Assembly (NCBI GenBank): GCA_903848275.1
Contig: CAINGB010000010.1
Coordinates: 1 to 47,133, forward strand
Length of the DNA stretch: 47,133 bases
Origin: Candidatus Uhrbacteria bacterium
Lineage (GTDB): Bacteria > Patescibacteriota > Patescibacteriia > UBA9934
Direction: 5' to 3'
The notes below the pieces were generated by a model that saw nothing but the letters and a program-made list of their open reading frames with translations, made no database searches and was not told the DNA's origin. How positions within the stretch are numbered: the first letter of the stretch is position 1; each line of letters opens with the position of its first letter. Positions 8,646 through 19,510 of this stretch are shown piece after piece. Both the position numbers and the translations under genes were made by a program.

Positions 8646-9659
8646 CTATTTACTGACAGCAGCTTCATTACGATCATCGTAAACCGTCTGGCTGACATTG
8701 GCTATCAACTCCTCCAAATCACTCACCATCTCGCCTCGTGTCATCACGCAAATCAAATACGGGTGAGCCTCGTAAACTATCCCACAGTCATGCAATTCAT
8801 GCCCACTTTTGCCATTCTGCAGGGTCACCTTCGCCTCGCCAAACTTATGCGCAATTTTGACATCACTCGGTACACCAGCTCGCAAACCATCGGGGTACGT
8901 CACCCCGCTCAATAACTCGAGTGCTTTCTCTGACATGGTGTCACCCAAGTAACTCGCATTATAAAGCGTGCGGAAAAAACGTGAGTAAGACCTAGCTGAC
9001 AACGTATACTGCTCGGTCATACTCGCTGGGATTGGCACTTGCAAATCACCAAAAATATCATCAAGCACAGCCGTATCGACGTAATTAGTTAACAGTACTT
9101 CCGCCCGATTATCCGAATAGGCGATCATGTAATGCAGCAGCTCGTCGACGGTGTACGTTTCTCCAACGTTCAGGCTCTTCTCTGGCGCAATATCTTGGGC
9201 CATATTCGGCGTCGGATCTGCTGCTACCTCAATCTCTTGTTTTAATATTTCTGGGTGCTGCTCCGCAATCTTTAGGTACGCCATTAGCAGCGGTACCTTA
9301 AACAAACTTGCCGGCCGGTAGGTTTCATCCAGATTGACCGCCGTCCACTGGCCGCTATCCAAGTCTCGAAAGTACATTGATGCCACGTCAACCTGTTCTT
9401 CCGCCTTAGCTGAGTTGATCAATGTCGTCACCTTGGTTTTGAGCGACGCCAGCTCCGGCGTCTCAACAGTTGCGCCAACATCACAGGCTACGAGGGGTTT
9501 TATGTAGCTGTAACTACTGTTCATATCTCGCAGCGTTTGACCACACAACACCGTACTAGAAAGCCGGTCGTTATCAGTCAACGCTGTCACGCCAAGCATC
9601 GCGCCAGCACCAAAGATGAAGGTTAGTGAATAAGGTAATATTGAGCGAAAACGAAGCAT
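8646..9659 (-). CDS. Class A beta-lactamase-like serine hydrolase
   Basis: Signal/TM N-terminus; PASLFKVP (SxxK), YSDN (SxN-like), AHKFGE in the KTG position. Confidence 0.8.
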   Translation of the reverse strand: MLRFRSILPYSLTFIFGAGAMLGVTALTDNDRLSSTVLCGQTLRDMNSSYSYIKPLVACDVGATVETPELASLKTKVTTLINSAKAEEQVDVASMYFRDLDSGQWTAVNLDETYRPASLFKVPLLMAYLKIAEQHPEILKQEIEVAADPTPNMAQDIAPEKSLNVGETYTVDELLHYMIAYSDNRAEVLLTNYVDTAVLDDIFGDLQVPIPASMTEQYTLSARSYSRFFRTLYNASYLGDTMSEKALELLSGVTYPDGLRAGVPSDVKIAHKFGEAKVTLQNGKSGHELHDCGIVYEAHPYLICVMTRGEMVSDLEELIANVSQTVYDDRNEAAVSK

Positions 9660-9719
9660 AATTGGCGGTAAATCAACTAAAACATAGTATCATAGTTCGC
9701 TAAATTTTTCGCCTAGTGT

Positions 9720-10235
9720 ATGCTGTTGTCAAGACCGCTCCCATTACCACAGCTTATGCAATCCTTTGCGCCAGCGCTTGTCATAAAAGAATCGCGTTGT
9801 AAGGGATGCAGTAAACTACTATTTAAATTACACGAGGAAGACGCCGTTTACGAGACCAAATGCAATCGCTGTGGCCTCACAAATTCATTTAGGTCGGTAG
9901 TCATAGAAGATGTTGTCATAACCGATGCCACCGGTCGCATTAATTACGTTAACGGCTGGGCTTCCAGAATCGCCGACTGCAGTATAGGTAATTATATCGG
10001 CCAAGTGTTAATGCTCCCAAATTGGGCAGCGCTCACGGCCTCCCAACCAGATTTTCTCTCTGCTCTAAAAACTGCTACTCTCGAATCCGGTGGACAATGG
10101 TGCGTCATCGAGTCTGCTGATAAATATAAAATCAGTTTCAACTGCGGGGCCTACCTGTTGATAACTACTATCTACTCAGCCGAAAAAGTGCTACAATTTG
10201 TAGTATTCAACTTCCATCGTTTCCCAGAATTTTAG
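9720..10235 (+). CDS. Com-like zinc-ribbon protein with a possible PAS-like C-terminal region
   Basis: RCKGCSKLLFKLHEEDAVYETKCNRCG resembles the phage Mu Com zinc finger pattern; VVITDATGRINYVN is PAS-like. Confidence 0.55.
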   Translation: MLLSRPLPLPQLMQSFAPALVIKESRCKGCSKLLFKLHEEDAVYETKCNRCGLTNSFRSVVIEDVVITDATGRINYVNGWASRIADCSIGNYIGQVLMLPNWAALTASQPDFLSALKTATLESGGQWCVIESADKYKISFNCGAYLLITTIYSAEKVLQFVVFNFHRFPEF

Positions 10236-10279
10236 AATGCCTTTGAGCATCAGACTGATCACGAACTAATCGTGTGTCT

Positions 10280-13200
10280 ATGATTAACTGTTCGGAGGAC
10301 GCCATACACTCCCGCTTTCTCAAACTTCCTCTCGCTAGCCTGCTCATCGGCTTGTCGCTTTTTTCGCCGCTCATCGCTAGCGCGACTACCTATCTTCCAG
10401 GCGCCACTCTCGAACCAGACTGCGCTCCAGGTACTCCTGACTGTGGCGTCTCACCAATCGGCGACGCCCACACTGGCTCCGGCGCTCCAACCTCCACCAC
10501 GCTTGCTACCGGTGCCCTCTACTTCGACACCGCTGGCGGCATTTTCTATGCCTACAACGGCACTGCTTGGGTGAGTGTTGGCAGTGGCACTACTATCTCA
10601 AGCCTCAACGGCCAGTCCGGCGCCTCCCAAACCTTTGCTATCGGTACCTCAGGCACGGACGCCGCCTGGAGTTCTGCCACCAACGTCCACACCCTTAACA
10701 TCCCAGACGCCTCGCTCACCGCCCGCGGCTTAATCACTACCGGCACCCAAACGATCGCCGGCAATAAAACATTTTCAGGCAACACTATCTTGTCCGGCAA
10801 TTTGTCTATCATTGGTGATTTCTCTACCCCACTTGGCACCGAATTAGTCACAACCGGCACGCAAAATGATGTCGCTATCAGTTCTGGTGGATTATTTAGA
10901 TACAACGGTTTAGGCACCGCTGCCTTTTCTGGTTTTGCCGGCGGGACAGACGGTAAATTCATTAGAATAATTAATATTTCGGCTTCGAGCATATCTTTCG
11001 CTAACCAGGATGCAACTTCGGCCGCCGAAAACAGAATCATTACCACTACCGGCAATGCCATAACCATTACTACGAACGGTTCAATTGGCCTCCAATATGA
11101 CGGAGCTGCACAGCGCTGGAGAGTAGTGAATGTACCAGCGAATGCCGCTTCCATTGCTGGCTTTGCTTACGAACAAAACGGTAACGGCTTTGGCGCCACA
11201 GCCGTCCTCGGTACCACCGACGCTAACGCCTTAAACCTTATTACTAGCGGTACAACCCGCTTCGCCCTCGCCGCCGGCGCCTCCACCCTAACCGGTACTG
11301 GCCCAACGACACTCTCCTCGACTGGCACTCTCGCGTTATCCTCTGCTGCCGCTTCAGCTATCGGTATCACCACCGGTACCACTGGCGCTCTCACCCTCGA
11401 CTCTGGCACCACCGGCGGTGTCAATCTTGGTAACGGCGCGGCTTCAAAAATCATCACCATAGGTAACTCTACCGGCACTACGGCGCTGAACCTAAGCAGC
11501 GGCTCGGGCGGCATCTCGCTCGCCGGTAACGTCACTATCCCGAACGGCAATACCTTCTCAACCGGTACCGGCACCACCACCATCAAGTCCACCTCCATCT
11601 CTCTCACTGGCAACGACGCTATCCTAAACATGACGGGCACTGGCATCCTCGGCCTCAACACCACCACTAACCGCGCCATTACTACCGGTACTGGACTCGT
11701 GACTATTGGTGGCAGCGCTCAAACAAATGGTAACCTTACTATAGCCGGCAATCTCTACTTGCCCAAAGGCGCAGATTTCGCCACCTCCGGCACCGTTAAT
11801 AACGTTGACTTTGGCGCTGGCTCGCAATTTCGTTATATTGGTACTCCCCCAACTATTATTACCGGTATCGCTGGCGGTTCAGATGGTCGCCTGATGACTC
11901 TTATCAACTCGGCCGGGGCTGGTGATTTAACACTCAAAAATGCGAATACTGGCTCCTTGGCGGAAAATAGGATAGAAACGGGTACAGCTTCAGATATGGT
12001 CATTCCTGAGGATTCCGCCGTTATCTTGCAATACGAAGATTATGGTACGGGTGAGAAGCACTGGCATTTATTAGCTCCACCATCTAACGTTGCCGCAGTA
12101 GCTTTAGCTGCCTTCTTGCAGGGCGGAAATTCCTTTGGTGCTACAGCCACGCTTGGTACCGACGATTTTTACAACTTAAATCTTAAAACAAACGGCGCTA
12201 CAGCTTTAGCTCTCGATACCTCGGGCAACGCTAACTTAACCGGTGATCTTACTGTTACCGGCGGGGACATTGTAACTCCAGCAGCCACCGCCTTAAATAT
12301 CACCACTGGCACCACTGGCATCCTCACCCTCGACTCTGGCACCACCGGCGCTATTAATATCGGCGCTTCATCGGTGGCTAAAATAATCACCATCGGTAAC
12401 ACTACGGGCGCTACGGCGGTGAATATCGACGCTGGTTCTGGCGGCATTAACTTCGACGGAAATACTACGTTTACGGATGGCAACAGTTTTACCTCTGGTA
12501 GCGGCGCCTTTCATGTAGTCGGTGATTACGCCACGCCAAAGGGCACCGATTATACGACGACTGGCGTACAAAACAATGTTAACATCGGTACTGGCTCGCT
12601 TATTCGCTATACTGGCGCGGGCACGGCCACCTTTACTGGTATTACTGGCGGCACCGATGGCCGACAGGTCCGTATCATGAACGCCTCGGCTTATACACTT
12701 TCCTTTACTAATGAGGATTCTGGCTCGACAGCAGCCAATCGTATTCTCACTTCGGCAGTGGGCGGCACGCTCAATATTCCTGCCGGAATATCTCCCACCT
12801 TCCAATACGACTCTGGCGCCTCGCGCTGGCGTTTAGTGGTGCTGCCAGCCTCTAGTGGCACCATTTCGGGCTTTGCCTACATCCAAGGTGGTAATGCCTT
12901 CGGCGTGGCCGCCAACCTTGGTACCACAGACGCGAACGCCCTAAACCTTAAAACCAATAATGTCACCGCCGTTTCCATCGACACCTCAAGTAACGCCAAC
13001 TTCACTGGCGACATCACCGTCACTGGCGGCGACGTTGTTTCCCCAGCTGCTTCTGCTTTGAATATTACTACTGGAACTACTGGTGTCCTCACTCTCGATT
13101 CTGGAAGCACGGGAGCGGTGAATCTCGGTACTGGGGCAGCGGTCAAGACTATCTCTATTGGTAACACCGCTGGCGCTACGAGAGTTAATATCGATTCGGG

Positions 13201-16200
13201 TACCGCAGGAATTCATCTTCAGGCTGGTGGCTTTGGTTCTACTGGTAACGTAGTAATTGGCCCTGGTACCGGCTCGGCAACTCCAGACTTCTTCGTTCTT
13301 GACTCTAAGAACGACGACGCTACTGATCCCGCCGGCGGTGTTAATGGTGCCAGCTACTACAACACAACAAGCAATAAATTCCGCTGCTATGAAGGGGGCG
13401 GTTGGAAAGACTGCGACTCCACTGGAGGTACAACTACCTTGCAAACAGCCTACAATTCCAGTCCTGCCATTGTTACTTCCTCCTCTCACGATCTAGCTCT
13501 CACCCTCACTTCCGGCAACTTCACTGCCACTGGCGCTGGTGCCGTCAATCTTACGCCAACCACCGCCTCTAGCTTTACCTCTGGCGGCGCTCTTACCTTC
13601 ACTGCTGGTGCCACTTCCACTTGGGGTACCACGGCGGGGGACTTAAAGTTGCAAATTGCTGGTACGAGCACTACCGGCAGCCTGCAAATTGGTGCGGGCG
13701 GTACTGGTTCCGCCACGCCAGACCTGGTCGTCCTCGACACTAAGTCAGCTGCCAGCGGCTCAGGCGATCCAACTGGCACCAAAGGAGCCACTTACTATAA
13801 CATTGCGAGTGAAAAGTTCCGTTGTTTCGAAGGCACTGAATGGAAGGACTGCGACACCGGCGGGGGAGTCGGTGCGCAGAGCCTGAACGGTCAGTCCGGC
13901 GTTTCACAGTCTCTCGTTGTTGGCAATTCTGGCACAGACTTCAATATCGTCTCCGCTCTCGACGTTCACACCTTCAACATTCCCGACGCCGCTCTGACCG
14001 CTCGCGGTTTGGTCACCACTGGCACGCAAAGCTTCGAGGGCGCCAAAACCTTCAACAATAATCTCCTCGTGAACGGCGACACCACCATCGGCAACGCCAC
14101 TGGCGACGCTCTCACCGTCAATGGCTCGGCCATCACCCTGGCAGGCAACAGCTCCGTGTTGAACATGACAGGTACTGGTACTTTAAGCCTCAACACCGTC
14201 ACGAACCGCGCCATCACCACGGGTACTGGTCTCTTCACTACTGGCGGCGGCACCAAGATCAACGGCGATTTAACCTATACCGGAGCTCTCATCAACCCCC
14301 GCGGTGCTGACTTCTCTGTTGTCGGTTCTCAGAACAACCTCGAACTCGGTAGTGGTACCTGGTTCCGTTTTACCGGTGCTTCCCAGATCACAATTACGGG
14401 TATCGCGAGCCCCTCAGACGGTCGCCAGGTTCGCCTTACGAATGCTTCGTCGTCGAACATGGTCTTTGCTAACCAAGACGTTTCGTCGACCGATGTTAAT
14501 CGCATTATTACCCCAGACGGTGGTAACCTCACCATTCCACCTAATGCGACGGCTACTTTCCAATACGACTCCGCTACCCAGCGCTGGCGCTTAGTTATTT
14601 TGCCAGCCTCTAGTGCCACTGTTGCCTCCTTTGCCTACATTCAGGGCGGTAATGCCTTCGGCGCCACAGCCACACTCGGCACTACGGACGCCTACGCCCT
14701 TAACCTCAAAACCAATAACGTCACCGCCCTTGCTCTCGACACTTCCGGCAACGGCAACCTAACAGGCGACCTCACGGTAACCGGTGGCGATATCTCCACT
14801 CCTGCCGCAACATCGCTGAACATGACGGCTGGTACTACTGGCGTCCTTACACTCGATACTGGTTCCACTGGCGCAATTAACATCGGTACCAATTCGAACG
14901 CGAAGATCCTCACTATCGGAAACACATCGGGAGCCACGGCAGTGCACGTCAATTCCGGTTCCGGCAACGTCCTCTTCACTTCCTCCACCACCACCTTCCA
15001 AACCGCCACAGCTACCAACGACAAGCTCGCTCTCGTCCCACACTCGGGCGCCGCTGCTTCCTTCACCGGTAACATCACTTCTGCTGATATCACAGTTGCC
15101 GACAAAACCTGGACTCTCCCTAACCTCACCGGCAACATTCTGCTCGACACCTCCACCTGTCCTTCCACCAGTTCCTTCGCCTGCGGAGCCGGCAACAACA
15201 CTGGCGCCACTCTCACCCTTGGTACGACGGACGCTAACGCCATGATCCTGGAGACTGGTGGCGCTACTCGCTTCACCGTCGCAGCCGGTGCCGCAACTCT
15301 CACTGGTACTGGCACAACATCTGTCACCTCGACTGGGTCGCTTTCCCTATCTTCTGCTAATACTACCGCCGTGAACGTCACGACCGGCACCACCGGTGTT
15401 CTCACCCTCGACTCCGGCACCACTGGCGGCGTCAATCTTGGTACGGGTGCAACCTCAAAAACAGTCACAGTCGGTAATACGACCGGCACCTCAACCCTCA
15501 ACCTCAATAGTGGTTCGGGCGGCATTGCGCTTGGCGGCAACACCACTATTTCCGGCGCCAATACCTTCGCTACCGGTTCCGGTACTACCACTATCAACTC
15601 CACGGCTATTACCTTGGCCGGTGCCAGTGCTGTCATGGATCTCACCAGCGGCACTCTTGGCCTCAACACCACCTCCAACCAGCCGATTAACACGGGTACT
15701 GGTCTCCTGAGCGTTGGCGGCGCCCTGTCAGTTACTGGTGCCCTGACGGTCTCTGACGGTTTTGCTACACCAAAGGGCGCTGACTTCGCTACTACCGGCA
15801 CTGTTAATAATGTTGACTTTGGTAATGGCTCTCTCTTCCGCTACACAGGTATAAATAACGCCACTCTAACTGGTATTGCTAACGGTATTGACGGCAAGCG
15901 TATTAGTATCATGAACGTGTCTAGCTTTAACCTCATTATTGCCAACGAAAGCGCTAGTTCCACGGACATCAACCGCATTCTCACCACAAGCGGCGCCAAC
16001 GTGACGATTCCGTCGCTTTCCACTGTCGGCTTGCAGTATGATGCTGCAGCGACCCGTTGGCGCGTGATTAATATCCCAGTCAGCTCAGCCTCTATTTCTG
16101 CTTACGGCTTCCTCCAGTCCGGCAATGCCTTTGGAGCCACAGCCGTTCTTGGTACCACGGACGCTAATGCCTTAAACCTCATTACGAGCGGCGCCACCCG

Positions 16201-18973
16201 TTTCACTATCGCCACCGGTTCACCAACTCTCACCGGCACCGGCTCCACTATCCACACATCCACCGGTAGCATGACAGTCTCATCGGCGGCCGGAGCTGTC
16301 CTAACCCTCGATTCTGGCACAACCGGCACGGTTAACCTTGGTACTGGTACGGCAGGGAAGACCATCAACATCGGCACTGACAACACCACCGCCGACATCA
16401 TCGGCCTCGGTTCAGCCTTGGATACTCTGACTCTCACCGGCAATTCAAGCTCAACCATCGTTTTGAACGCTGTCACCATTAGCGCAGCTGAACTTGCTCG
16501 TTTGGACGGCCACGACGCTGCCTTGGTCGACACCAACGACGCCGTAGCCACAGCTATTACGGGCACTGGCGCTCTCGACGCCGGTTCAATTACCTCCGGC
16601 TTCGGCGCTATCGACACCGGTGCTGACAACATCACTACCACCGGCACGGTCTCTGCCAATAACTTCGATCGCTCAACCTCTGGCGCTCTCACCTTTGGCA
16701 ACACCAACGCTACCTCAGCTTCCATCTGTAACTCAGCTGGTTGCGATACCGTTACCATCGGCACTAACGCCGACGCTGACACCATCACTATCGGTGATAC
16801 CCTGGACTCCCTGTCATTTGCTTCAACTGGCTTAAACCTCACAATTGGTGGTGCCTTAACCGGCGTCGCTTCCATCGACACTATTGCTACCTCGGCTACC
16901 GCCCTTACCTTCGCTGGCGTTGGTGCAATTTCCTCGACAACGTCCTCCTCCATGACCGTCGACTCTGGCTCAACTGGCTCTCTTCTCCTCGGCACCGGCG
17001 TCGCTGCAAAGACAATAACCATCGGTAACGGTACGGACGATACGTTCTCTCTCAACTCCTCCGCCTTTGTGGTTTCGACCACGGGCGCCTTGACCGGCGT
17101 CACTTCCGTCGACACCATCGCTCACTCGGCAACTGCTATCACCTTCGCCGGCGCCGGTACCATCTCTTCAACGACTACCTCTGCCATCACTCTCGACTCT
17201 GGCTCTTCCGGCGACGTCAATGTCGGCACAGGTGCAACGGCCAAATCAGTTACCATCGGCAACGTCACTGGCGCCACTAGTCTCAACCTCAAGTCCGGTA
17301 CCGGTAACATCCTCCTGACGGTCGACGGCACAGCCTCAAGTGGCATGGTCCGCATTGGTAATAGCGCCACGGCGACCCCAGACTTGCTTGTCCTCGACAA
17401 CGGCACCGCAGATCCAACCGGTGTGAACGGTGGTATGTACTACAGCACCGGCACCAACAAACTTCGTTGTTACGAGAACGGTGCCTGGAAAGATTGTATT
17501 TCAACGGCAACTGGTGCTGGAACAGATATCCAGCACGCTGCGCTCTATGACACCAACGAGGCGTTAACGAACGTGCCGACCGGTGGTGCTCAGGTAACGC
17601 TCGGCACAGTCTCTGTCACGCCAACAACAGCCACTGGCGACATCTATGTCACGGGTTATGCTGAAGTACGAAGCGGTAACAACACCGATCAGCCCTTCCA
17701 GCTGGTGATTGAAACAACAGCTAATTGTACTGGTACTACAGTTGGAAACGCCGACGTAACTTACACTATTACCTCCGCCTCCAGTACAACGGTACATTTG
17801 GGCAATATTCGAATCTCTGGTATCGCTGTCGACGCAGGAGCCTCAGCTCACCCTTACTCTCTTTGTGGCGCGGTGACTTCTGGCGGCGGCGACACGGATG
17901 TATTGAACTGGGGCATTGAAGCCTTGGTTATAGACACCGGTGCTGACTTAGCAGAAAACTATACTTCCAATGACGCTAGTCTTGAAGCCGGCGACGTCGT
18001 TGCTTTGGACGGTAGCCTGCAAACCGGAGTCAAGAAGAGCTCTGGACTGGCTGACTCTGGTGTTATCGGCATTGTCTCTACCCGACCAGGGCAACTCATT
18101 GGTGGCGTCAGTCGCGAAGGTGTCCAGGTCTTGCCGGTCGCTCTAGTCGGTCGCGTTCCGGTCAAAGTGTCGGCTGAGAACGGTGCCATCGCCGTTGGTG
18201 ACTACCTCGTTCCATCCTCAACTCCAGGTATTGCCATGAAAGCTAACGCAACAGGAACTGTTATTGGCCAAGCCATGTCGAGCTTCACCGGTAGCAGCCA
18301 GGGCATTGTCCTCGCCTTCGTCAAAAACTTTGCCCAAACTGGCGGTTCCGTTCTGCTTGGCAGTGTTTCCCCCGACGCCGCTGGTCTCACTGGCTTCATC
18401 ACCACCATCCAAGCCGAAGCTGCTCACGACCCAATCGCCATTCTCACCGCCAAGATTGGTGGCGGTACGGAATTCCTAACTGACTTCGTAGCTGCTCGCG
18501 TCACTGCTATTCGTGGCTACTTCGACGAACTCTTCACCAAGAAAATCCACACGGATCAACTCTGCGTCAAGAAGTCGGACGGCACTGAAATCTGTGTCAC
18601 CGGCGACCAGCTACAAAACGCCGTCGGTGGTACCGTCCAGAACGCTCCAGTCATCGCCCCAGCCCCAGTTGCTACTCCAGTCACTGTTGACGCCCCGGCC
18701 GTCGAACCTGTAAACCCTCCCCCAGCCATGGGGGAGACGGAGGGGGCTAGTACGAACTTGGCAGAGCCTACCGTCGACGTTACTCCCGCCGAGCCTTCGG
18801 CCGAATCAAGTACCTCGCCAGAGACAGCTCCCGCTCCCGAGGCTAGTGCGTCGGCAGCCGAAGCACCAGCCTCTGAGCCAAGTCAAAGCTCAGCTTTGAC
18901 CGCAAACCCAACAAGCGAGCTGAGCTCGCCAGCCTCCGAACCGGCCTCCGCACCTACTCCAGATGGTGTATAA
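10280..18973 (+). CDS. Giant secreted beta-strand-repeat (tail-fibre/adhesin-like) surface protein
   Basis: Signal peptide LASLLIGLSLFSPLIASA; repeated TTGTTGVLTLDSGTTGAVNLGTGAxxKTITIGNTTGAT modules; C-terminal ADLAENYTSNDASLEAGDVVALDGS...IGIVSTRPG module; Pro/Ser-rich tail. ORF track starts at GTG 10274; ATG 10280 preferred. Confidence 0.9.
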   Translation: MINCSEDAIHSRFLKLPLASLLIGLSLFSPLIASATTYLPGATLEPDCAPGTPDCGVSPIGDAHTGSGAPTSTTLATGALYFDTAGGIFYAYNGTAWVSVGSGTTISSLNGQSGASQTFAIGTSGTDAAWSSATNVHTLNIPDASLTARGLITTGTQTIAGNKTFSGNTILSGNLSIIGDFSTPLGTELVTTGTQNDVAISSGGLFRYNGLGTAAFSGFAGGTDGKFIRIINISASSISFANQDATSAAENRIITTTGNAITITTNGSIGLQYDGAAQRWRVVNVPANAASIAGFAYEQNGNGFGATAVLGTTDANALNLITSGTTRFALAAGASTLTGTGPTTLSSTGTLALSSAAASAIGITTGTTGALTLDSGTTGGVNLGNGAASKIITIGNSTGTTALNLSSGSGGISLAGNVTIPNGNTFSTGTGTTTIKSTSISLTGNDAILNMTGTGILGLNTTTNRAITTGTGLVTIGGSAQTNGNLTIAGNLYLPKGADFATSGTVNNVDFGAGSQFRYIGTPPTIITGIAGGSDGRLMTLINSAGAGDLTLKNANTGSLAENRIETGTASDMVIPEDSAVILQYEDYGTGEKHWHLLAPPSNVAAVALAAFLQGGNSFGATATLGTDDFYNLNLKTNGATALALDTSGNANLTGDLTVTGGDIVTPAATALNITTGTTGILTLDSGTTGAINIGASSVAKIITIGNTTGATAVNIDAGSGGINFDGNTTFTDGNSFTSGSGAFHVVGDYATPKGTDYTTTGVQNNVNIGTGSLIRYTGAGTATFTGITGGTDGRQVRIMNASAYTLSFTNEDSGSTAANRILTSAVGGTLNIPAGISPTFQYDSGASRWRLVVLPASSGTISGFAYIQGGNAFGVAANLGTTDANALNLKTNNVTAVSIDTSSNANFTGDITVTGGDVVSPAASALNITTGTTGVLTLDSGSTGAVNLGTGAAVKTISIGNTAGATRVNIDSGTAGIHLQAGGFGSTGNVVIGPGTGSATPDFFVLDSKNDDATDPAGGVNGASYYNTTSNKFRCYEGGGWKDCDSTGGTTTLQTAYNSSPAIVTSSSHDLALTLTSGNFTATGAGAVNLTPTTASSFTSGGALTFTAGATSTWGTTAGDLKLQIAGTSTTGSLQIGAGGTGSATPDLVVLDTKSAASGSGDPTGTKGATYYNIASEKFRCFEGTEWKDCDTGGGVGAQSLNGQSGVSQSLVVGNSGTDFNIVSALDVHTFNIPDAALTARGLVTTGTQSFEGAKTFNNNLLVNGDTTIGNATGDALTVNGSAITLAGNSSVLNMTGTGTLSLNTVTNRAITTGTGLFTTGGGTKINGDLTYTGALINPRGADFSVVGSQNNLELGSGTWFRFTGASQITITGIASPSDGRQVRLTNASSSNMVFANQDVSSTDVNRIITPDGGNLTIPPNATATFQYDSATQRWRLVILPASSATVASFAYIQGGNAFGATATLGTTDAYALNLKTNNVTALALDTSGNGNLTGDLTVTGGDISTPAATSLNMTAGTTGVLTLDTGSTGAINIGTNSNAKILTIGNTSGATAVHVNSGSGNVLFTSSTTTFQTATATNDKLALVPHSGAAASFTGNITSADITVADKTWTLPNLTGNILLDTSTCPSTSSFACGAGNNTGATLTLGTTDANAMILETGGATRFTVAAGAATLTGTGTTSVTSTGSLSLSSANTTAVNVTTGTTGVLTLDSGTTGGVNLGTGATSKTVTVGNTTGTSTLNLNSGSGGIALGGNTTISGANTFATGSGTTTINSTAITLAGASAVMDLTSGTLGLNTTSNQPINTGTGLLSVGGALSVTGALTVSDGFATPKGADFATTGTVNNVDFGNGSLFRYTGINNATLTGIANGIDGKRISIMNVSSFNLIIANESASSTDINRILTTSGANVTIPSLSTVGLQYDAAATRWRVINIPVSSASISAYGFLQSGNAFGATAVLGTTDANALNLITSGATRFTIATGSPTLTGTGSTIHTSTGSMTVSSAAGAVLTLDSGTTGTVNLGTGTAGKTINIGTDNTTADIIGLGSALDTLTLTGNSSSTIVLNAVTISAAELARLDGHDAALVDTNDAVATAITGTGALDAGSITSGFGAIDTGADNITTTGTVSANNFDRSTSGALTFGNTNATSASICNSAGCDTVTIGTNADADTITIGDTLDSLSFASTGLNLTIGGALTGVASIDTIATSATALTFAGVGAISSTTSSSMTVDSGSTGSLLLGTGVAAKTITIGNGTDDTFSLNSSAFVVSTTGALTGVTSVDTIAHSATAITFAGAGTISSTTTSAITLDSGSSGDVNVGTGATAKSVTIGNVTGATSLNLKSGTGNILLTVDGTASSGMVRIGNSATATPDLLVLDNGTADPTGVNGGMYYSTGTNKLRCYENGAWKDCISTATGAGTDIQHAALYDTNEALTNVPTGGAQVTLGTVSVTPTTATGDIYVTGYAEVRSGNNTDQPFQLVIETTANCTGTTVGNADVTYTITSASSTTVHLGNIRISGIAVDAGASAHPYSLCGAVTSGGGDTDVLNWGIEALVIDTGADLAENYTSNDASLEAGDVVALDGSLQTGVKKSSGLADSGVIGIVSTRPGQLIGGVSREGVQVLPVALVGRVPVKVSAENGAIAVGDYLVPSSTPGIAMKANATGTVIGQAMSSFTGSSQGIVLAFVKNFAQTGGSVLLGSVSPDAAGLTGFITTIQAEAAHDPIAILTAKIGGGTEFLTDFVAARVTAIRGYFDELFTKKIHTDQLCVKKSDGTEICVTGDQLQNAVGGTVQNAPVIAPAPVATPVTVDAPAVEPVNPPPAMGETEGASTNLAEPTVDVTPAEPSAESSTSPETAPAPEASASAAEAPASEPSQSSALTANPTSELSSPASEPASAPTPDGV
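18713..18747 (+). repeat. Dispersed hairpin repeat, family R2, in frame inside the giant ORF
   Basis: aaccctcccccagccatgggggagacggagggggc; near-identical copy at 42754-42789. Confidence 0.85.
18882..18929 (+). repeat. Two-palindrome repeat, family R3, in frame inside the giant ORF
   Basis: gtcaaagctCagctttgac-cgcaaacccaacaa-gcgagctGagctcgc. Confidence 0.85.
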
Positions 18974-18998
18974 TGTTTCTAGTTATAATCCGTAATTA

Positions 18999-19505
18999 AT
19001 GTTTATGAGTATTGTCCGTCATCTCCGTTCCGGTTCCGCTATAGTAGCCCACGCCATGAGTCCAAAACGCTTCATTTTAACGCTAATTTTCCTGGTTGCT
19101 GTAGCTGGCGTCGCCGGTTCCGTTTACTTCCACCAGCGCTACCAGGAGCTTAAAGAACATCCAAACGCTGCCGCCGAAGCAGAGAGCTCTAAAATTGTCG
19201 AGGCTATCGGTAAGCTCATCGAACTTCCAGTCGACGAAGCGCCATCGGTCGTCACTATCGTCGACACCACAAAATTGAGTGACCAACCATTCTTCAAAAC
19301 TGCTCAGAACGGCGATATTCTCCTCGCCTACGTCAACTCCAAGGAGGCTATTCTTTACCGCCCATCAACCAATAAAATAATCCAGGTCGCCAGCATTAAC
19401 GTCACGCCAAATTCCGCCGACGTCGCTGCCGACTCGGCCAAGCAAGCCGCCGATACTACAACTACTGACACCACCACACCAAGCACCGACACGTCAGGTC
19501 AGTAG
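18999..19505 (+). CDS. Membrane-anchored hypothetical protein
   Basis: Single TM RFILTLIFLVAVAGVAGSVYF, then soluble domain and Thr-rich tail; close behind the giant ORF. Confidence 0.75.
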   Translation: MFMSIVRHLRSGSAIVAHAMSPKRFILTLIFLVAVAGVAGSVYFHQRYQELKEHPNAAAEAESSKIVEAIGKLIELPVDEAPSVVTIVDTTKLSDQPFFKTAQNGDILLAYVNSKEAILYRPSTNKIIQVASINVTPNSADVAADSAKQAADTTTTDTTTPSTDTSGQ

Positions 19506-19510
19506 TCATT

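Noticed and set aside
10552-17406. Many antisense ORFs under the giant surface gene
   Set aside because: Val/Pro/Ala-rich translations produced by ACC/GGC-type repeats on the other strand; not independent genes.
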